The notes: generated by a model not told the origin, from the letters alone. A stretch of DNA of 64,000 bases from Akebia trifoliata (GCA_017979445.1 CM030708.1:30413613-30477612); one strand, 5' to 3'. Shown: positions 22,400-33,605, counted from the first letter of the stretch. Translations and numbers: made by a program.

Positions 22400-23332
22400 T
22401 CCTTTTATATTATATACAAAAATATTGGAGTGAAAAAGCAATGGGAGAATAGACTTCTATCTATAATTTTCAAATTCCCTCCAAATTTTTTTTTTTTTAA
22501 ATATTTGAAAGCAGAGTCAAAATAATGTTTCTCAATGGGTAAAGTTTCTAATGCATGTGAAAGTGCAATAACCAATACAATTGTTCTATTACACATCACC
22601 TACTTTTCAGGTTAAGTAAATAACACAAATAATATAATATAATTACTATAATGCCATTTAATATAAATGTAACATATTTATTTATTTATAAATAACACGG
22701 ACTCCTATAAAAATGTCCGAATGGAAAGAGAGCAGAGAGTATGTGAAAGAAATGGAGTTGGGAGCAGAGAAAGGGAGAGAGATCTGAAAGTATATTGTAA
22801 AGGGGGTTGTGAATCGTTTCTAGGCAACAGATCTTGAACAAAATTTGCTCGTTTTACTTTTCGAAGCTCTACTTGCACTATTCTTCTTATTATTTGAATA
22901 ACTCTGTTTTTAGGGCTAATTTCCAATCCTAGATTACCTATCAAAAAAGGAAAAAATAAAATAAAAATCAAACCCTAGATTATATTATCCGGATTCTACA
23001 ATGCCAGTCTAAGTTTTAACGCTTTTGTTTAAACATGCACCAAGGATCATTCACTTAATTAGCAGAGGAATACTTCCTTTTCTTATGTAGCTTTTTTTTT
23101 TCTGATTTTATTCACGTGTGTTCTTAGGGCACACTTTAAAGTGCAATAAATACACTTTGAAAATTTGGAATCTGAGGGTATTTCGATAATAAGTAATTTT
23201 TTAAAGGGCATTTATGGTGCAAAATTCAATTTTCAAAGTATATTTATTCAATCTATATGTTATGACATTTTAAACATAAAATCATTATATATAGGGTGGT
23301 GTTCCTTTCACAATCTTAGGTTCACAGAAGAC

Positions 23333-23420
23333 TTACAAAAGTTGTCTTATGTGATTTAAAAGTTTTGAATTGGACTGATATTTTGTGAGGATAATCTCTA
23401 TAATACTGTTTGAATATTAA
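23333..23420 (+). repeat. Half copy of the palindromic MITE family
   Basis: The left arm only is seen: 'aagttttgaattggactgat', 'gaggataatctctat'. The mirrored right arm is missing. It is probably truncated. Confidence 0.45.
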
Positions 23421-23875
23421 AAATATTTTCCGTCTAACTCCTAAGCACTACAAGTTAGGCGATGGATTAAGGTCTTCTTTTGGTTCATAGGGCTATTTTA
23501 ACTTTTTAATGTCCATGATAGCTAAAAATGGATAAGGGGGAGCAAAAATATATTATATTATCTGGTGACGATAAACTCCCAGTTTTAATGCTTTTATCTA
23601 AACATGCACCAAGTATCATTCATTTTATTGCCTGATATTGTTATGATACTGTTTCACAACGCATTTTGAAAACCTTCAATTGCTTGATTTTTAAAACTGT
23701 GATTTTCTTTATTAAGTTTAATTTTATCTGACAGTTTTAAAATTAATTGATCTTTATAATTTTTAATAAGAAATTAATCAAACTTGAAAGAAGTTTATTT
23801 TACTATGCAATTTTTGTTGTTTTCGTTATCTGAACAAACCATATTCATCATCAATTGAAATTGTATTGCTTTTTA

Positions 23876-24836
23876 AATGGCAAGTTGTCTGAGTTGTTGA
23901 TATGCCATATGAGTGCCCTGGTTCACGGAACTTGCGGTTAATTGTGGATCTTGTATGGAACCCTACAAACACATATCGAATGCTTTTACCAAGCATGTGA
24001 CTTCTTATACCCCACCCGGAACTTGATTTTATTTTATGGTTGGAAAATCTTAATTTTATTCTCTCATGATTAACCCTATCTCCACCTCAAAAACTTAAAA
24101 ATAACTCTTTCTTTTTATTATTTATTACTTGAAGGTGGCATGTGCAAATGCATATGTATCATAGATAGAAAGGCTTATTATTTGTAACTTAAAAAAATGA
24201 TTAAAGGGTTCTTGAAGATTACATGGTAAAAAGGTTATTTTTTTTTGTAATTTTAAAAACTAACCAACTTGCATATAGGATGGTGGGATTACAATTTTCT
24301 TGATTTTTGACCAAAGTGATCTGGATTATATTAACTTTAAAAGTAAAGGTGGGGTCGAACCACTTCGACTCCACCTTCTCTCACTTCGACCCCACCTTCT
24401 CTCACTTTAATAGTAAAGATTAATACATTTTCCTTGGTGCAATCAAACACCAACAAACAATTTCTCACAAAACCTATTTTCTCAGAACCATTGTTATGTG
24501 AATATGAATTTGTAAGTGACTTTCGGCGATATTAAACACTTACTTGCGGTTGCTGTCTCCCTAAAGGCGTTTGGAGGCACTCTGGTTCCCTTCCGTCACA
24601 CTGTTGGAACTTATCTACTGCTTTGCTATGGCCCTCTCAATTCTGTAATTTTGTTTGTTTTTATTTTTACCATTCTAAGTCGATTTACTGCTTTATTAAA
24701 CTTATTCTATGTTTCTTTAAGTATTCTCTATATTGAATATAATTCTCATTATTTATGCAGCTTCTCTCTTTTGCACTCATCCCCGGAGTGTCTGAATACA
24801 ATATCGTGAATCCTCTGTTTTTTCGTTATGTCATGA
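23876..24836 (+). pseudogene. Decayed relative of the HR-like lesion-inducing gene
   Basis: Three segments resemble consecutive parts of the intact gene at 10.5-15 kb. Near 23925-24015, FTELAVNCG then YKHISNAFTKHVTS matches FNDFGVDGG then PKFDVFSKHVTT. At 24519-24640, DIKHLLAVAVSLKAFGG...TYLLL matches the exon-3 product IKHIIAAAIALKGIGS...AYLL. After a good acceptor (tatttatgcag, to 24759), LLSFALIPG...FFRYVMKFAE has the shape of exon 4 and ends at a plausible GT donor (24847). Upstream, an ATG (23876) is in frame with the first segment but is followed by two stops. The last exon (NLALFGALLFFLG type) was not found. I read it as an old divergent duplicate; an active gene with undetected exons is less likely. 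Confidence 0.5.
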
Positions 24837-25022
24837 AATTTGCCGAGGTACACTTTTCTAGAGAGCTTATTTGGCACATCAAATTTTGATTATAACTCAC
24901 CAATTGGTGATATTAAATATCATACCAAATTAGGAAATGTATTTGAGACTTCATGTGGACGCTATCATCTCAAAAAGTTTAGTTTTTTTAAAATATATTT
25001 GAAATACATTTATCTTTGGAAA

Positions 25023-25168
25023 ATGCTGAAGTAACATTAAAATTGACGTCGATTCTCACATTGCTGATGTGGATGTATGTACGAGTGAAAAGTATCTATG
25101 GTTATGTGTGCACCTCCACATCAGCAATGTGAGAATCAATGTCAATTTTAATGTTACTCTCCAGCACG
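25023..25168. mobile_element. Foldback element with ~50-bp arms (GTGCTGGAGT ends), copy A
   Basis: The left arm 'tgctgaagtaacattaaaat' continuing to 'ctcacattgctgatgtgga' is mirrored on the right almost perfectly, ending 'ctctccagcac'. The apex contains 'gtatctatggtt'. The end motif is shared with the neighbours at 25210 and 27397. Confidence 0.75.
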
Positions 25169-25209
25169 ACTCTTTATCTTTTAGTGTAAAAAGTAAGTTT
25201 GTTTGAATA

Positions 25210-25320
25210 ATGCTGAAGTGACCTCAGGCTGGAATCTCGAATGAAAAACATCTATGGTTCCTATCCACTTTCACATCAAGAAGTGTGATATGAGGTTCTA
25301 GCTTGAGGTCACTCCAGCAC
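25210..25320. mobile_element. Foldback element, GTGCTGGAGT ends, copy B
   Basis: The left arm 'atgctgaagtgacctcaggc' and right arm 'cttgaggtcactccagcac' are inverse. The apex carries 'acatctatggtt'. It lies 42 bases from copy A in the same orientation. Confidence 0.72.
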
Positions 25321-25486
25321 GGCTCAGTTTGTTTTGGTCATTTCATAATATGACACTATTGTATTTGTCCTAAGGGCAATTTTATAAAAGCAAATATTTG
25401 TACAATGACCAAAATAGGTTTATTTTTGCACAAAAAAAAGACAATAATAATTTCAATGGCATCTTTGAAAAACCGAACTTGCGGAC

Positions 25487-25530
25487 GATATTAACTTCCC
25501 CATGAGGTTCCCGACATTAGCATTCCCACG
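25487..25530. repeat. Fragment of the GAATGCTAAC MITE
   Basis: 'ccccatgagg' followed by 'gacattagcattccca' matches the right end of the element at 19092-19480. It is an isolated end. Confidence 0.4.
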
Positions 25531-25892
25531 TCTATATATATATTGCTTGAGAGGTGGAAAATTGGCAATTGTCTCTATAACTGATTGGATTTGTATTTTA
25601 CTCGCAGTATTGGTTCTTCATATATTATGGGTCGAAGGGCACATTTCCATGGACTTGCAAGAAGAATGCTCCCAAAACATAAACGGCTTAAATGAAAAAT
25701 AGTGATTATGGGGGAGGGAGTGGTTTCAAAAGTTTTTGAGAAGAATGTTTCTTACATTTAAACAGATACTGCATTTTTAAAACTTTGTCCGGGTTTAAAA
25801 CATGTTCTTCAGTTAATTTCAGATTGTTTTTCGTATTTCGCCATTTTGGGTTGAAGTGTCTCTATCTATATATATATATATATATAGAACAG

Positions 25893-26261
25893 CGTTCCTA
25901 AGACTCATATTGGGACTCACATTGCGACACACCGTTTTGTCTTATATGGGCAAAAATATTTGGAATGGGCTGATTTTTTGTGAGGATGATCTCTATGGTG
26001 AGGAGATCATCCTAGCCAAAAATCAGCTCATTAAGAAACTTCTAGACCGTCCAATTTTTGTTGAAAAATTATAGACCGTCCAATTTTTGTAAATCAATTT
26101 TGATGGGGTTAGAAGTTTTGGAATTGGATGATTTTTTGTCAGGATGATCCCCTCATCACAGAGATCATCCTCACAAAAAATCAGCTCATTCCAAACATTT
26201 TTTCCCATATAAGACAAAACGGTGTGTCGCAATGTGAGTCTCAATATGAGTCTTAGGAACG
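25893..26261. mobile_element. Full-length palindromic MITE between two TA arrays
   Basis: Inverted ends of over 100 bp run from CGTTCCTAAGACTCATATTG (left) through 'acacaccgttttgtcttat' into 'ggaatgggctgattttttg', with a near-perfect mirror ending at 26261. The interior holds two family hairpins built on GAGGATGATCTC/GAGATCATCCTC, separated by two copies of 'agaccgtccaatttttg'. TA microsatellites lie directly on both sides (25866-25886 and 26267-26291), so it either inserted into a TA array or creates one. It lies downstream of the P450 gene. Confidence 0.8.
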
Positions 26262-26266
26262 TGACC

Positions 26267-26292
26267 CATATATATATATATATATATATATG
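26267..26292 (+). repeat. (TA)n microsatellite
   Basis: About twelve TA units lie between two palindromic elements. The open frames reading YIYIYI over it are artefacts. Confidence 0.9.
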
Positions 26293-26348
26293 GGTCTTGT
26301 TCGGCAGCCAACAGGTGCCCAAAAATCAGGGCCCATAGGTGGTTGTAC

Positions 26349-26602
26349 ACGTATATACATGTAGGGTCCCATTCAGCACCAAACATTGGGGTCAACATTT
26401 TAGCCAACCATTTTTGTCTTACATGGGTTAGAAGTTTTAGAATGGGCGGGTTTTTGGTGAGGATGATCTCCATTAGAAGTTTTGGAAGGGGCATCCTCAC
26501 CAAAAATCAGCCCATTCTAAAACTTCTAACCCATCTTTTGAAAAATGTTTTGCCAAAATGTTTGTTGCTGACATTTCCCATACATGTATACCTACTAATT
26601 GA
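26349..26602. mobile_element. Palindromic MITE family, variant copy
   Basis: Outer ends 'gtatatacatgtagggtccc' and the inverse 'cccatacatgtatacctac' enclose arms with 'gttagaagttttagaatggg', 'tttttggtgaggatgatctc' and the mirrored 'gcatcctcaccaaaaatcag'. The ends differ from the copy at 25893 although the core is shared. Confidence 0.65.
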
Positions 26603-26749
26603 TCAAAATAAATACTTTGGTTCCCATTTGTAGTACCCATTTATGTATCTCGGATGATTTCATAGCTAGGAAGTAGAAGTCTGAATACTTCAAATACGAC
26701 TTATTACATTTTATTGTAAATGTTTGAATGAGGCGGAAGAAACCTCATG

Positions 26750-26755
26750 TTTATT
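26750..26755 (-). terminator. Poly(A) signal of the KAO gene
   Basis: AATAAA on the minus strand lies about 45 bases after the stop codon at 26801-26799. It is the best-placed polyadenylation signal for the P450 transcript. Confidence 0.6.
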
Positions 26756-26798
26756 ACTAAGCATAAAGCTGCACCATCGACATCTTTGTTTCCCAGTT

Positions 26799-28608
26799 TT
26801 ACATAGATGGTGCTGAATTTTTTCTGATTCTTGCTAGGCAATTGTCTTTGGGCCTTGTATGGGGCAGGTACTGCAATGGGGACTTCGGATTGAGCCGTTC
26901 AAGCCTGCACATTGAACATTAGAATAAATTCTTAATACGAATACAACTATTTTTACATATATTTTGGAAATCAAGAGCATGCAACAATGCCTTTGTGGGT
27001 AAGATTATGGAAAATTCCATAATCACGTAAAGAATGCATTGGAATTGTAATTGTTTTTTTAGATTATTCAAAAAGAAATTTAAATGAAAAAAGAAAAGAA
27101 AGAGAAGCGAAGGAAGTCACCGATAATTGAGGAGAAAATGGTGTAGGAAAATAGAAATCTCCAGTTTTGCAAGGTCATTTCCAGGGCACAATCTGCTTCC
27201 TGCTCCAAAGGGAAGGAAGGCTCCTGCTTTCGGTGTAAATCCCTGGACACAAATATATTTATTTAACATATGAGATGGAATGCATACATACGGGTGTCAA
27301 TAGGCACCCAATTACCTGATGTATCTGAAACTAATTAGTTGATTTTGGGTATACCACCGTGGACTTGACTGTTTATTGTTCGATTTTAGATAGCCATGTT
27401 ACTGATCTCAAGATTGGACCTCATATCGCACATCTTGACATGAAAGTGGATAGGAACCATAGATGGTTTTTCACTCATATCTTGAGGAAAGTATCTATGG
27501 TTCAAAAACACTTTCACGTCATGGTGTGTGATGTGAGGTCCAATCTTGAGGTCACTTCAGCATTATTCTTAAATGTACTTAAGCTGAAATTAGAATAGAG
27601 AACGTATCTTCTTTTTTCAGTTTTTTTACTCTCTATATAAACACCCACATTTTTTTATTCCTTCTCAGTTTCAACTACAAACAAAGACTCTAATCATCCT
27701 AATTTTTCAAGATTTCCTTTATAAAAGCTTGGTTTGCTCACAGAACTCATTATTTGGTGTCAATTGAGGAATTATATGCCAAGTTTATTCTTTCATTCAA
27801 AAATAAATTTTCTACCTTATCGACACTTGATGGGTATTCGAAGGACAACAGGTATTTGTAGGATCGCTCTGATTCCAAAGGTTGCATGCTTGGAATCAAA
27901 ATTGATCCTTTGACGCCACTCTATATGCATATTTACATAAATATAGATGCATCATAAAAACAAATACAACATTTCACTCACATCCCATCTAGATGGATTG
28001 AATGCCTTTGGATCAGCGTAATTTTCGGAATCCATATGAACGTTTCTGAGCCAGACTTGAACTTTCCATCCCTTTGGTAAGATAAAACCTAGTGAAAACA
28101 AACCATTTTTTTAATCTCCATTAGATGAAATCATATATATATTAAAAAAAAAAAAAAAAAACCCAGGAAATCTATTATAGAAACTGACCATTCATTTTGA
28201 AATCAGACCGTGCCTTGCGGAAAACCACCAAAGAGATATTAACGACTCGCAGAGTTTCGTCGATAACCTTCAAAATCAAAACTAAGCCTCTTACAATAAT
28301 GTTTAAAGTACTAAATGTTTATGGTAGGTAGCAACATTGAAGTAATAGTTCACCTTGGAAAGATATTCCATTTGTCTAGTTTCCTTGAGTGTCAATCCCT
28401 TCTGCATCGGTGGTCTGTTCTTCACGATCTCCTCTTGCTCTGCCTAAAAATCATTGTCCAATTCAATTAGAATGAAATATTCAGAAACTCAGACAATAAC
28501 ACTAGTGAAATCAAAGTTAATCGTAAGATTTAAACTGTTTTGAAAGAACAGCAGATATTAGCAAAGTTCTCATTTCATTTAAATCCCGTTGTACATGTAA
28601 TTGAATTA

Positions 28609-28645
<37 letters not shown>

Positions 28646-31600
28646 TAACGATTTAGAACTTAAATCATAAGTTAAATGAGTTAGTCGAAAGGCTAGATCT
28701 AACGGTGTAAAATCGAAAACTTGCTCAATTTCTTTAGAAAAATTTCCAAACAAGTATCTTAACTAGGCAAGTTTTGTTAACCAATAAACAACAAAAAAAC
28801 CAATATGTTGGAGAGGGGGAGAACTATGAATATTAAAGGGCCATGGAGTGTTATGACACACCCGCGAGTGAAGGAAAAGATACACTCAACACTCCCCCTC
28901 ACCCATAAGTTTGGAAAGAGCCGAACCCCTGACCTATACAAACCTAATGCTCTGATACCATGTTAACCAACCAACAACTCCAAAAGACCAATCTTTTGGA
29001 GAGAGGGAGAACTATGAATATAAGAGGTTCACGGGCTTAACTGGAGTATGACACACCCGAGAGTGGAGGAAAATATACACACTCAACAAGTTTCTTTGAC
29101 AAGATTCAAGATCTTCAATAGAGCTTCATATAACCAAAATTTTAAAATCTAGGGAATTAAAGTAGTTATGGAATTTAGTGTCACCTTGGCCATTTGGAAG
29201 ACTTCAGGGTTTTGTTGAAGGAACACAGTGGCCCACATTGTAATGTGACCAGAAGATTCGTGGCCAGCATTCAAGTACATTATTAGAACATCAATGATCT
29301 CTTCATCAGTTAAGTTTCTACCATTCTCATCTTTGACATCCAATAGAGCATCCATCATGTCTTTCCTTGCTGAAACTTCACTTCTCTTCCTTCTTTCATC
29401 CAAAACAGATTGAAGAATCGCAACCAGCTTCTTTCGAGCCTGAAAATGAAGAAAACCCATCTCATGTCATAGAACAAAAACGAGATCGAATAAACAATGG
29501 AGATAGTGCGATACAATTATAGATATATAATGTTGAAAGTTTTCGATTGGTGTGTTTGAGAATTCTTGTTGCTTTTGTAGGTCTTCTATACCTCTAAATT
29601 TGTATATATTTCTTTATTCTTTAATGAAATCTTCTAACATCTATAGTTACAAAATTCTCCGAACAAGGGACTAGAATTAAATCAACGAATTGATGAATTT
29701 ATCAATGATTTATTGATTACCATTGAAATTTTTATTTTCTTTAACATTCAACATCTCAAGAACACGGTAGAACTTGAGAGGGATTGAAGATGATGGGTTT
29801 TGGTAAGAAACATAAAAACATCATTTGTTTAATCCCTGAAAATTTTCCCATTTTTAACAAAACTTTCACGAATTTATATGAATTAATCGAATAAAAGATC
29901 CACCAAATTAATAGTTACTAAATCCGAACTCTGTTACCATGCTAACATCTATTGAAAGAAAAGGAGAGAATCAAAGTACATACCTTGAGTGCTTTATAGA
30001 AGGTGAAACCGGGGAGATTGATAGCCATGGCTCTTACACCATAATTCAAAGCTGTATATTCCTTCTCTAGAGCCTCAATCACTGGGTTTCCCTCGGAACT
30101 TATAAAAATGTAGGTAATTATCCGAAATGTAAGCTTCCTAAGCTGAGTTAAGAACTCTATTTCGCCCATATCAACCCATTTCTCCAATGTAGACACTACG
30201 ATGTCTTCGATGTAAGGTATGTATATGGATAGTGCTTCATGACCATTGACAGGCGCTGATGTTAGCTTACGAAGTCGCCTGTGTTCTTCGTGAGAAAGGC
30301 CTACAAATGACTTCATTCCTATTAGTTCACACGTTGATTTTGGCCAACCAGGTTCAAAGTGTTCGTCGTCCATCAGGACTTGCCTGCATGTTTCCGGAAT
30401 TGTAACCATGATCGTTGGGCTTCCAAACATGTATGTCTTGTATAGTCCAATCCGACCGAATCTACATCAGAAACAAATATTTGTTACATTAGCATAAGTT
30501 ACATGATTTAGGTCTTATTTGGTAATGCTGTCAGCTTTTGCTACAGAAAAAATTTGTTGGAAGTTGAAAGTTGAGAGGCGCATTTTGGTACACTGACTAT
30601 TTAGCATATCCAAACCCAAAACCTGGATTAATTTGTATTGAACATGGATCTTGGTACTGGGATCCGAATCACATTCGGGTTGTACATGACAAGGATCCAA
30701 CCTTATTTCCTTACATGAGCAACAATGTTCTCATGATCCGACACAGATTGAACCTTGGATGGATATAAGACGAATAATAAAGAAATGGGTTGGATCTGGT
30801 TTGAGGGTTATAATCTGATCCTTATCGAAACCCAAAACCTCGATTCATACACCAAGTTATCCGATTGGAACGGATTGGATTTAGGGTCTGATCCAATCCA
30901 TAGACAATCTTGTATTAATGTCAAGGATTGGGTCCAAATTGGATCAGGGTCTAGCTGGGTCAATGTGGTAAGTATTGGATAGGATGCAATCAAATCCTTG
31001 TCCAACCGTTTTCTTTGATCTCAATTTTAGAATCCAATAACTACCAGTTGGATCTAATGTAATTTGATTACAAGATAAAAAATAAATTATATTTTTATCA
31101 TTTTATCATTTTATTGGATAGGGACATGATTTATCCATAACCAATATCCATAGTTTATGAAATCAGATCATCGGAATCGTTTCCTCAATTCCAATCTGAA
31201 GTTTTGATCTGAGTGGATTTGGTCCGACCCATTTATAGTTCTAATCTTAATTTATTTATAGTCTGATACCCCCACTAACTTACGACCTTAGTAGATCATT
31301 TGTCTTGGGATACACAAGATTTTTATTTTTTAATTTTATTTTATGGTTTTGCATAAGCTGAAACAAATGATCTACGATTTTGTGATGGGGCTTGTAGGTA
31401 TGAGATGTTCGTCATGGAACCCCAATGCTACGTTATTTGGAGTCGTCACCATTCTTTTTTGGAAATAGGTGTGAATGGGCACTTGGAATAATTTTGAAAT
31501 TGGTTTTACATTGTAATGACTCTCATGGGGAGTTAGAAAATCATTACTCTATATGTTAATCTTTTTCATAAGACCCTTTGATCTGTGGGTCTGAAAGAAA

Positions 31601-32633
31601 ACATTTTCCAAAGAATAATGATGAATGCATGGGTCTTGGTACATGGTTGGGTATGTGGCTAACGTTGCAAGGGCACATAATCGCAGATCTTTTTGCTGTA
31701 GTATTATTCTTTCCACATGAAAAGATGTGTGGTTTTATTACCTTGCCACTTCAGCTGTGTACCAGGACGGCATGAATTCATCATTATTCTTTCCAAATAT
31801 ATCAAGTTCTTCCATAGCCCAAGTCTTAATAAAATACAAGTCTTTTCATTCCTCGTAGTATTAAATTAATTTACCACTAAGACATGATAGCATAAAAATA
31901 AAAATAAAAAAGTGATAAATTTGATGGTCAAACTCAAAACCAATTGGCAATGAGTGGAGAGACCCAGAAGCTTATAAGGAGATAGACAAGCCAATGAGTG
32001 TCCGATGTGTGATTAAACTCAACATGCCCCCGTACATGTGAGTTGGACTGGGCAAAAGTATGTGAAGATATGAATTGGGTGACGTAGAAAAGAGAAACAC
32101 TTGTTCTAATATCATGATAAATTTAGGTGTCCAACTCAATGTCAATTGGTTTTGAGTTGAACCCCCAAATTTATCATGGTATTAGTTGGAGTCGGTGGTC
32201 ACTAAATCAGATCATATGATCTCTTCCAAAAGTATTTGATTGGATAACATGACTTAATAATTATATTTTGATTGAGATTATAAATGACGAAAAATAAAGA
32301 CTATCAAGGAAATGGAAATGGTAGAATTGGAATTGGAGATTTTATTCATGAAAAAAAAAAAAAATCTAATGAATGACAACCTGTCGACAGTATTGCCTTC
32401 GTCAGCAATAGAAGGTAGATTCGCTAGATCGATCTCTCAAAAGAGATATGTTCTGATATCATATAGAAGATTGGATATTAGATTGATTCTCTTTGATAAT
32501 AATGACAGTAACCCTAATAGGGTTTTATAGAAATTAAATCATATTTAGAGATAAATTTTATTCAAAATAAATCTCAATTAAATCAATCTAATTTTTATCT
32601 TAATTTCAATAGATATGATAGGTGTACCTAGTA

Positions 32634-32721
<88 letters not shown>

Positions 32722-32962
32722 ACCTCTTGACAAAGCTTGAAAGGAAGGAATCAGGATTAGAAGACTTGAAAGCCCTTAAGAAAGACCACATGGTACCAAT
32801 CAAAGGCCAACCCATATCACCTGGAGGAAGAGAAAACCTCTTCTCACCCAACTTGGTTTCATAAAACCACTCATTTGCCCTTTTAGCCAATTCAAACAGA
32901 GCAACAAAACCGCCCATGAACAATGTGAATAATAGCAACCACAACGCCTGCCCAAGCTCCAT
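26799..32962 (-). CDS. ent-Kaurenoic acid oxidase (CYP88A-type cytochrome P450)
   Basis: Eight exons on the minus strand: 32962-32724, 30461-29984, 29439-29185, 28443-28354, 28267-28189, 28088-27982, 27242-27121, 26904-26799. All introns are GT-AG and phases close, giving 491 residues, the usual KAO length. CYP88A enzymes oxidise ent-kaurenoic acid in three steps to GA12 at the endoplasmic reticulum, an early step of gibberellin synthesis. Seen: N-terminal anchor (about 6-26), proline hinge [12 protein letters not shown] (45-56), I-helix AGHESSGH (297-304), K-helix ETLR (358-361), heme loop [10 protein letters not shown] (428-437) with Cys435, and a near-C-terminal [11 protein letters not shown] typical of CYP88. 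No stop or missing catalytic residue is visible. A TATA box lies at 33022-33032. Introns 1, 3 and 6 carry transposons. Another CYP88 subfamily (for example CYP88D-like triterpene oxidases of legumes) is the main alternative and less likely. Confidence 0.93.
27397..27566. mobile_element. Foldback element in KAO intron 6, copy C
   Basis: The left arm 'ctgatctcaagattggacct' to 'gacatgaaagtgga' is mirrored by 'ctttcacgtcatggtgtgtg' to 'caatcttgaggtcacttcag'. The right end matches the GTGCTGGAGT/ATGCTGAAGT ends at 25023 and 25210. The apex has 'aaccatagatgg' and 'gtatctatggtt' around 'catatcttgaggaaag'. Confidence 0.72.
28612..28641. repeat. (TA)n microsatellite in KAO intron 3
   Basis: About fifteen TA units near the TRIM insertion. 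Expected to vary in length. Confidence 0.9.
28775..29088 (-). mobile_element. Complete TRIM retrotransposon in KAO intron 3
   Basis: On the minus strand, LTR 1 (29088-28961, 128 bp) runs from TGTTGAGTG to GGTTAACA. PBS TGGTATCAGAGC follows at once (28960-28949). A short internal part of about 46 bases ends in a purine tract GTGAGGGGGAG (28902-28892), then LTR 2 follows (28891-28775, 117 bp). The 5-bp duplication AGTTT flanks both sides (28770-28774 and 29089-29093, plus strand). This is the full anatomy of a terminal-repeat retrotransposon in miniature, with no coding capacity. It is inserted in the same orientation as the host gene. The LTRs differ noticeably by substitutions and indels, so the insertion is not very young despite the perfect duplication. 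A relative lies at 59029-59366. Confidence 0.9.
30590..31250. repeat. Degenerate dispersed repeat in KAO intron 1
   Basis: The stretch is full of GGATCC-, GATTGGAT- and GATCCAATCCAT-like phrases, as is the region 58.26-58.60 kb ('ctgatccgatccattggcag') and 60.18-60.25 kb. The short open frames here are not protein-like. Class unknown. Confidence 0.4.
31265..31408. mobile_element. Foldback of the apical-core family in KAO intron 1
   Basis: 'gtagatcatttgt' and its inverse 'acaaatgatctac' flank an apex beginning CTTGGGATACACAAG (31304-31318), the clearest copy of the shared core. Outer arms ('ataccccca' and the inverse 'gatggggcttgtaggtat') are weak. The inner arm matches the element at 61021-61160. 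Confidence 0.62.
31634..31765. mobile_element. Foldback-like element in KAO intron 1
   Basis: The left arm 'gcaagggcacataatcgcag' then 'atctttt' matches the left arm at 17485. The right arm 'ggttttattaccttgccact' is its loose inverse. It is a decayed copy. Confidence 0.45.
31913..32176 (-). mobile_element. TRIM-like element, second family, in KAO intron 1
   Basis: On the minus strand a 112-bp LTR-like unit (32024-31913) runs from TGTTGAG to AAATTTATCA and is preceded by a purine tract (GTACGGGGGCA). On the other side a degenerate PBS (TGATATTAGAAC, 32114-32103) adjoins the end of a second, rearranged LTR copy (32115-32176) that is itself an inverted pair. The LTR unit recurs alone at 50115-50231 and at the window end. 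It looks like an old non-autonomous LTR element. Confidence 0.55.
32638..32719. repeat. (TA)n(GA)n microsatellite beside the KAO exon 1 donor
   Basis: About twenty TA units with two interruptions are followed by a GA run ending at 32719, just a few bases inside intron 1. On the minus strand the donor reads AG|GTTACTC and then enters the TC repeat. Length change here would alter the sequence right after the splice donor. Confidence 0.92.
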
Positions 32963-33021
32963 TGAAACCTCTCTTTCTCTAAGATTTCAAGACCAAGTGA
33001 GACAAACTGAACTATGTTTTG

Positions 33022-33032
33022 GGTTTTATAGA
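33022..33032 (-). promoter_or_regulatory. TATA box of the KAO gene
   Basis: TCTATAAAACC on the minus strand lies about 60 bases upstream of the ATG at 32962, which leaves room for a 5' UTR of about 30-35 bases. Confidence 0.65.
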
Positions 33033-33504
33033 CCCTCACACACCCCTCTTAAATGTTCAAATATAGAATATTATTTGTTATAAATCAGAAAAAATTGGTG
33101 GTTTTATATTATAAAGGAAAGTTTTAAGAGTGAAAGTTGGTGAACCATTTCGATAATATCGAATTTAATGATGTGCGTAAAAAAGATTGTTGGCATGCTT
33201 AAGAGTCTATCTCTCCTCGATGAGTGAGGATCAGGTAAAGTGTCCCGTACCTATAGCTTAGGATTGGTGTCTATGTGCCACATTTTGGTTGGAGTTTAAA
33301 ACAAATCAGATCATTTTCTATATGCACGCATCCCAATGTATTTAATATCAAATAAAAATATGACACGTAGAGTATGTTGTTATAGGAAACTAACATCGTT
33401 CTGAATCGCCTCTTTTTTGGATATACGTTGTTACCAAGTACGTTGTATTTGAGTTATTAGTAAATTCGGCGCCAACTCAATATTTTATGATTATTTTTTT
33501 ATGG

Positions 33505-33605
33505 AAAGTGCTGAAATGACAGAAAATATTTGCTGTGTGATTCTCACAAGTCTGACGTGGTATAACCATAGATGTATTTCCTCGCGATACGAATAAAAAC
33601 CATTT
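33505..33605 (+). repeat. Half of a foldback element
   Basis: 'agtgctgaaatgac' at the left matches the GTGCTGGAGT-type ends of 25-27 kb. 'ataaccatagatgta' and CTCGCGATAC (33581-33590) match the apex. The right arm is missing or too decayed to see. Confidence 0.45.

Noticed and set aside
22212..22525. Three overlapping plus-strand frames with (LS)n
   Set aside because: They are caused by the CT microsatellite at 22366-22398.
26023..26633. Frames of about 100 codons on both strands
   Set aside because: They lie across palindromic MITE arms and a TA microsatellite; the YIYIYI stretches are repeat artefacts.
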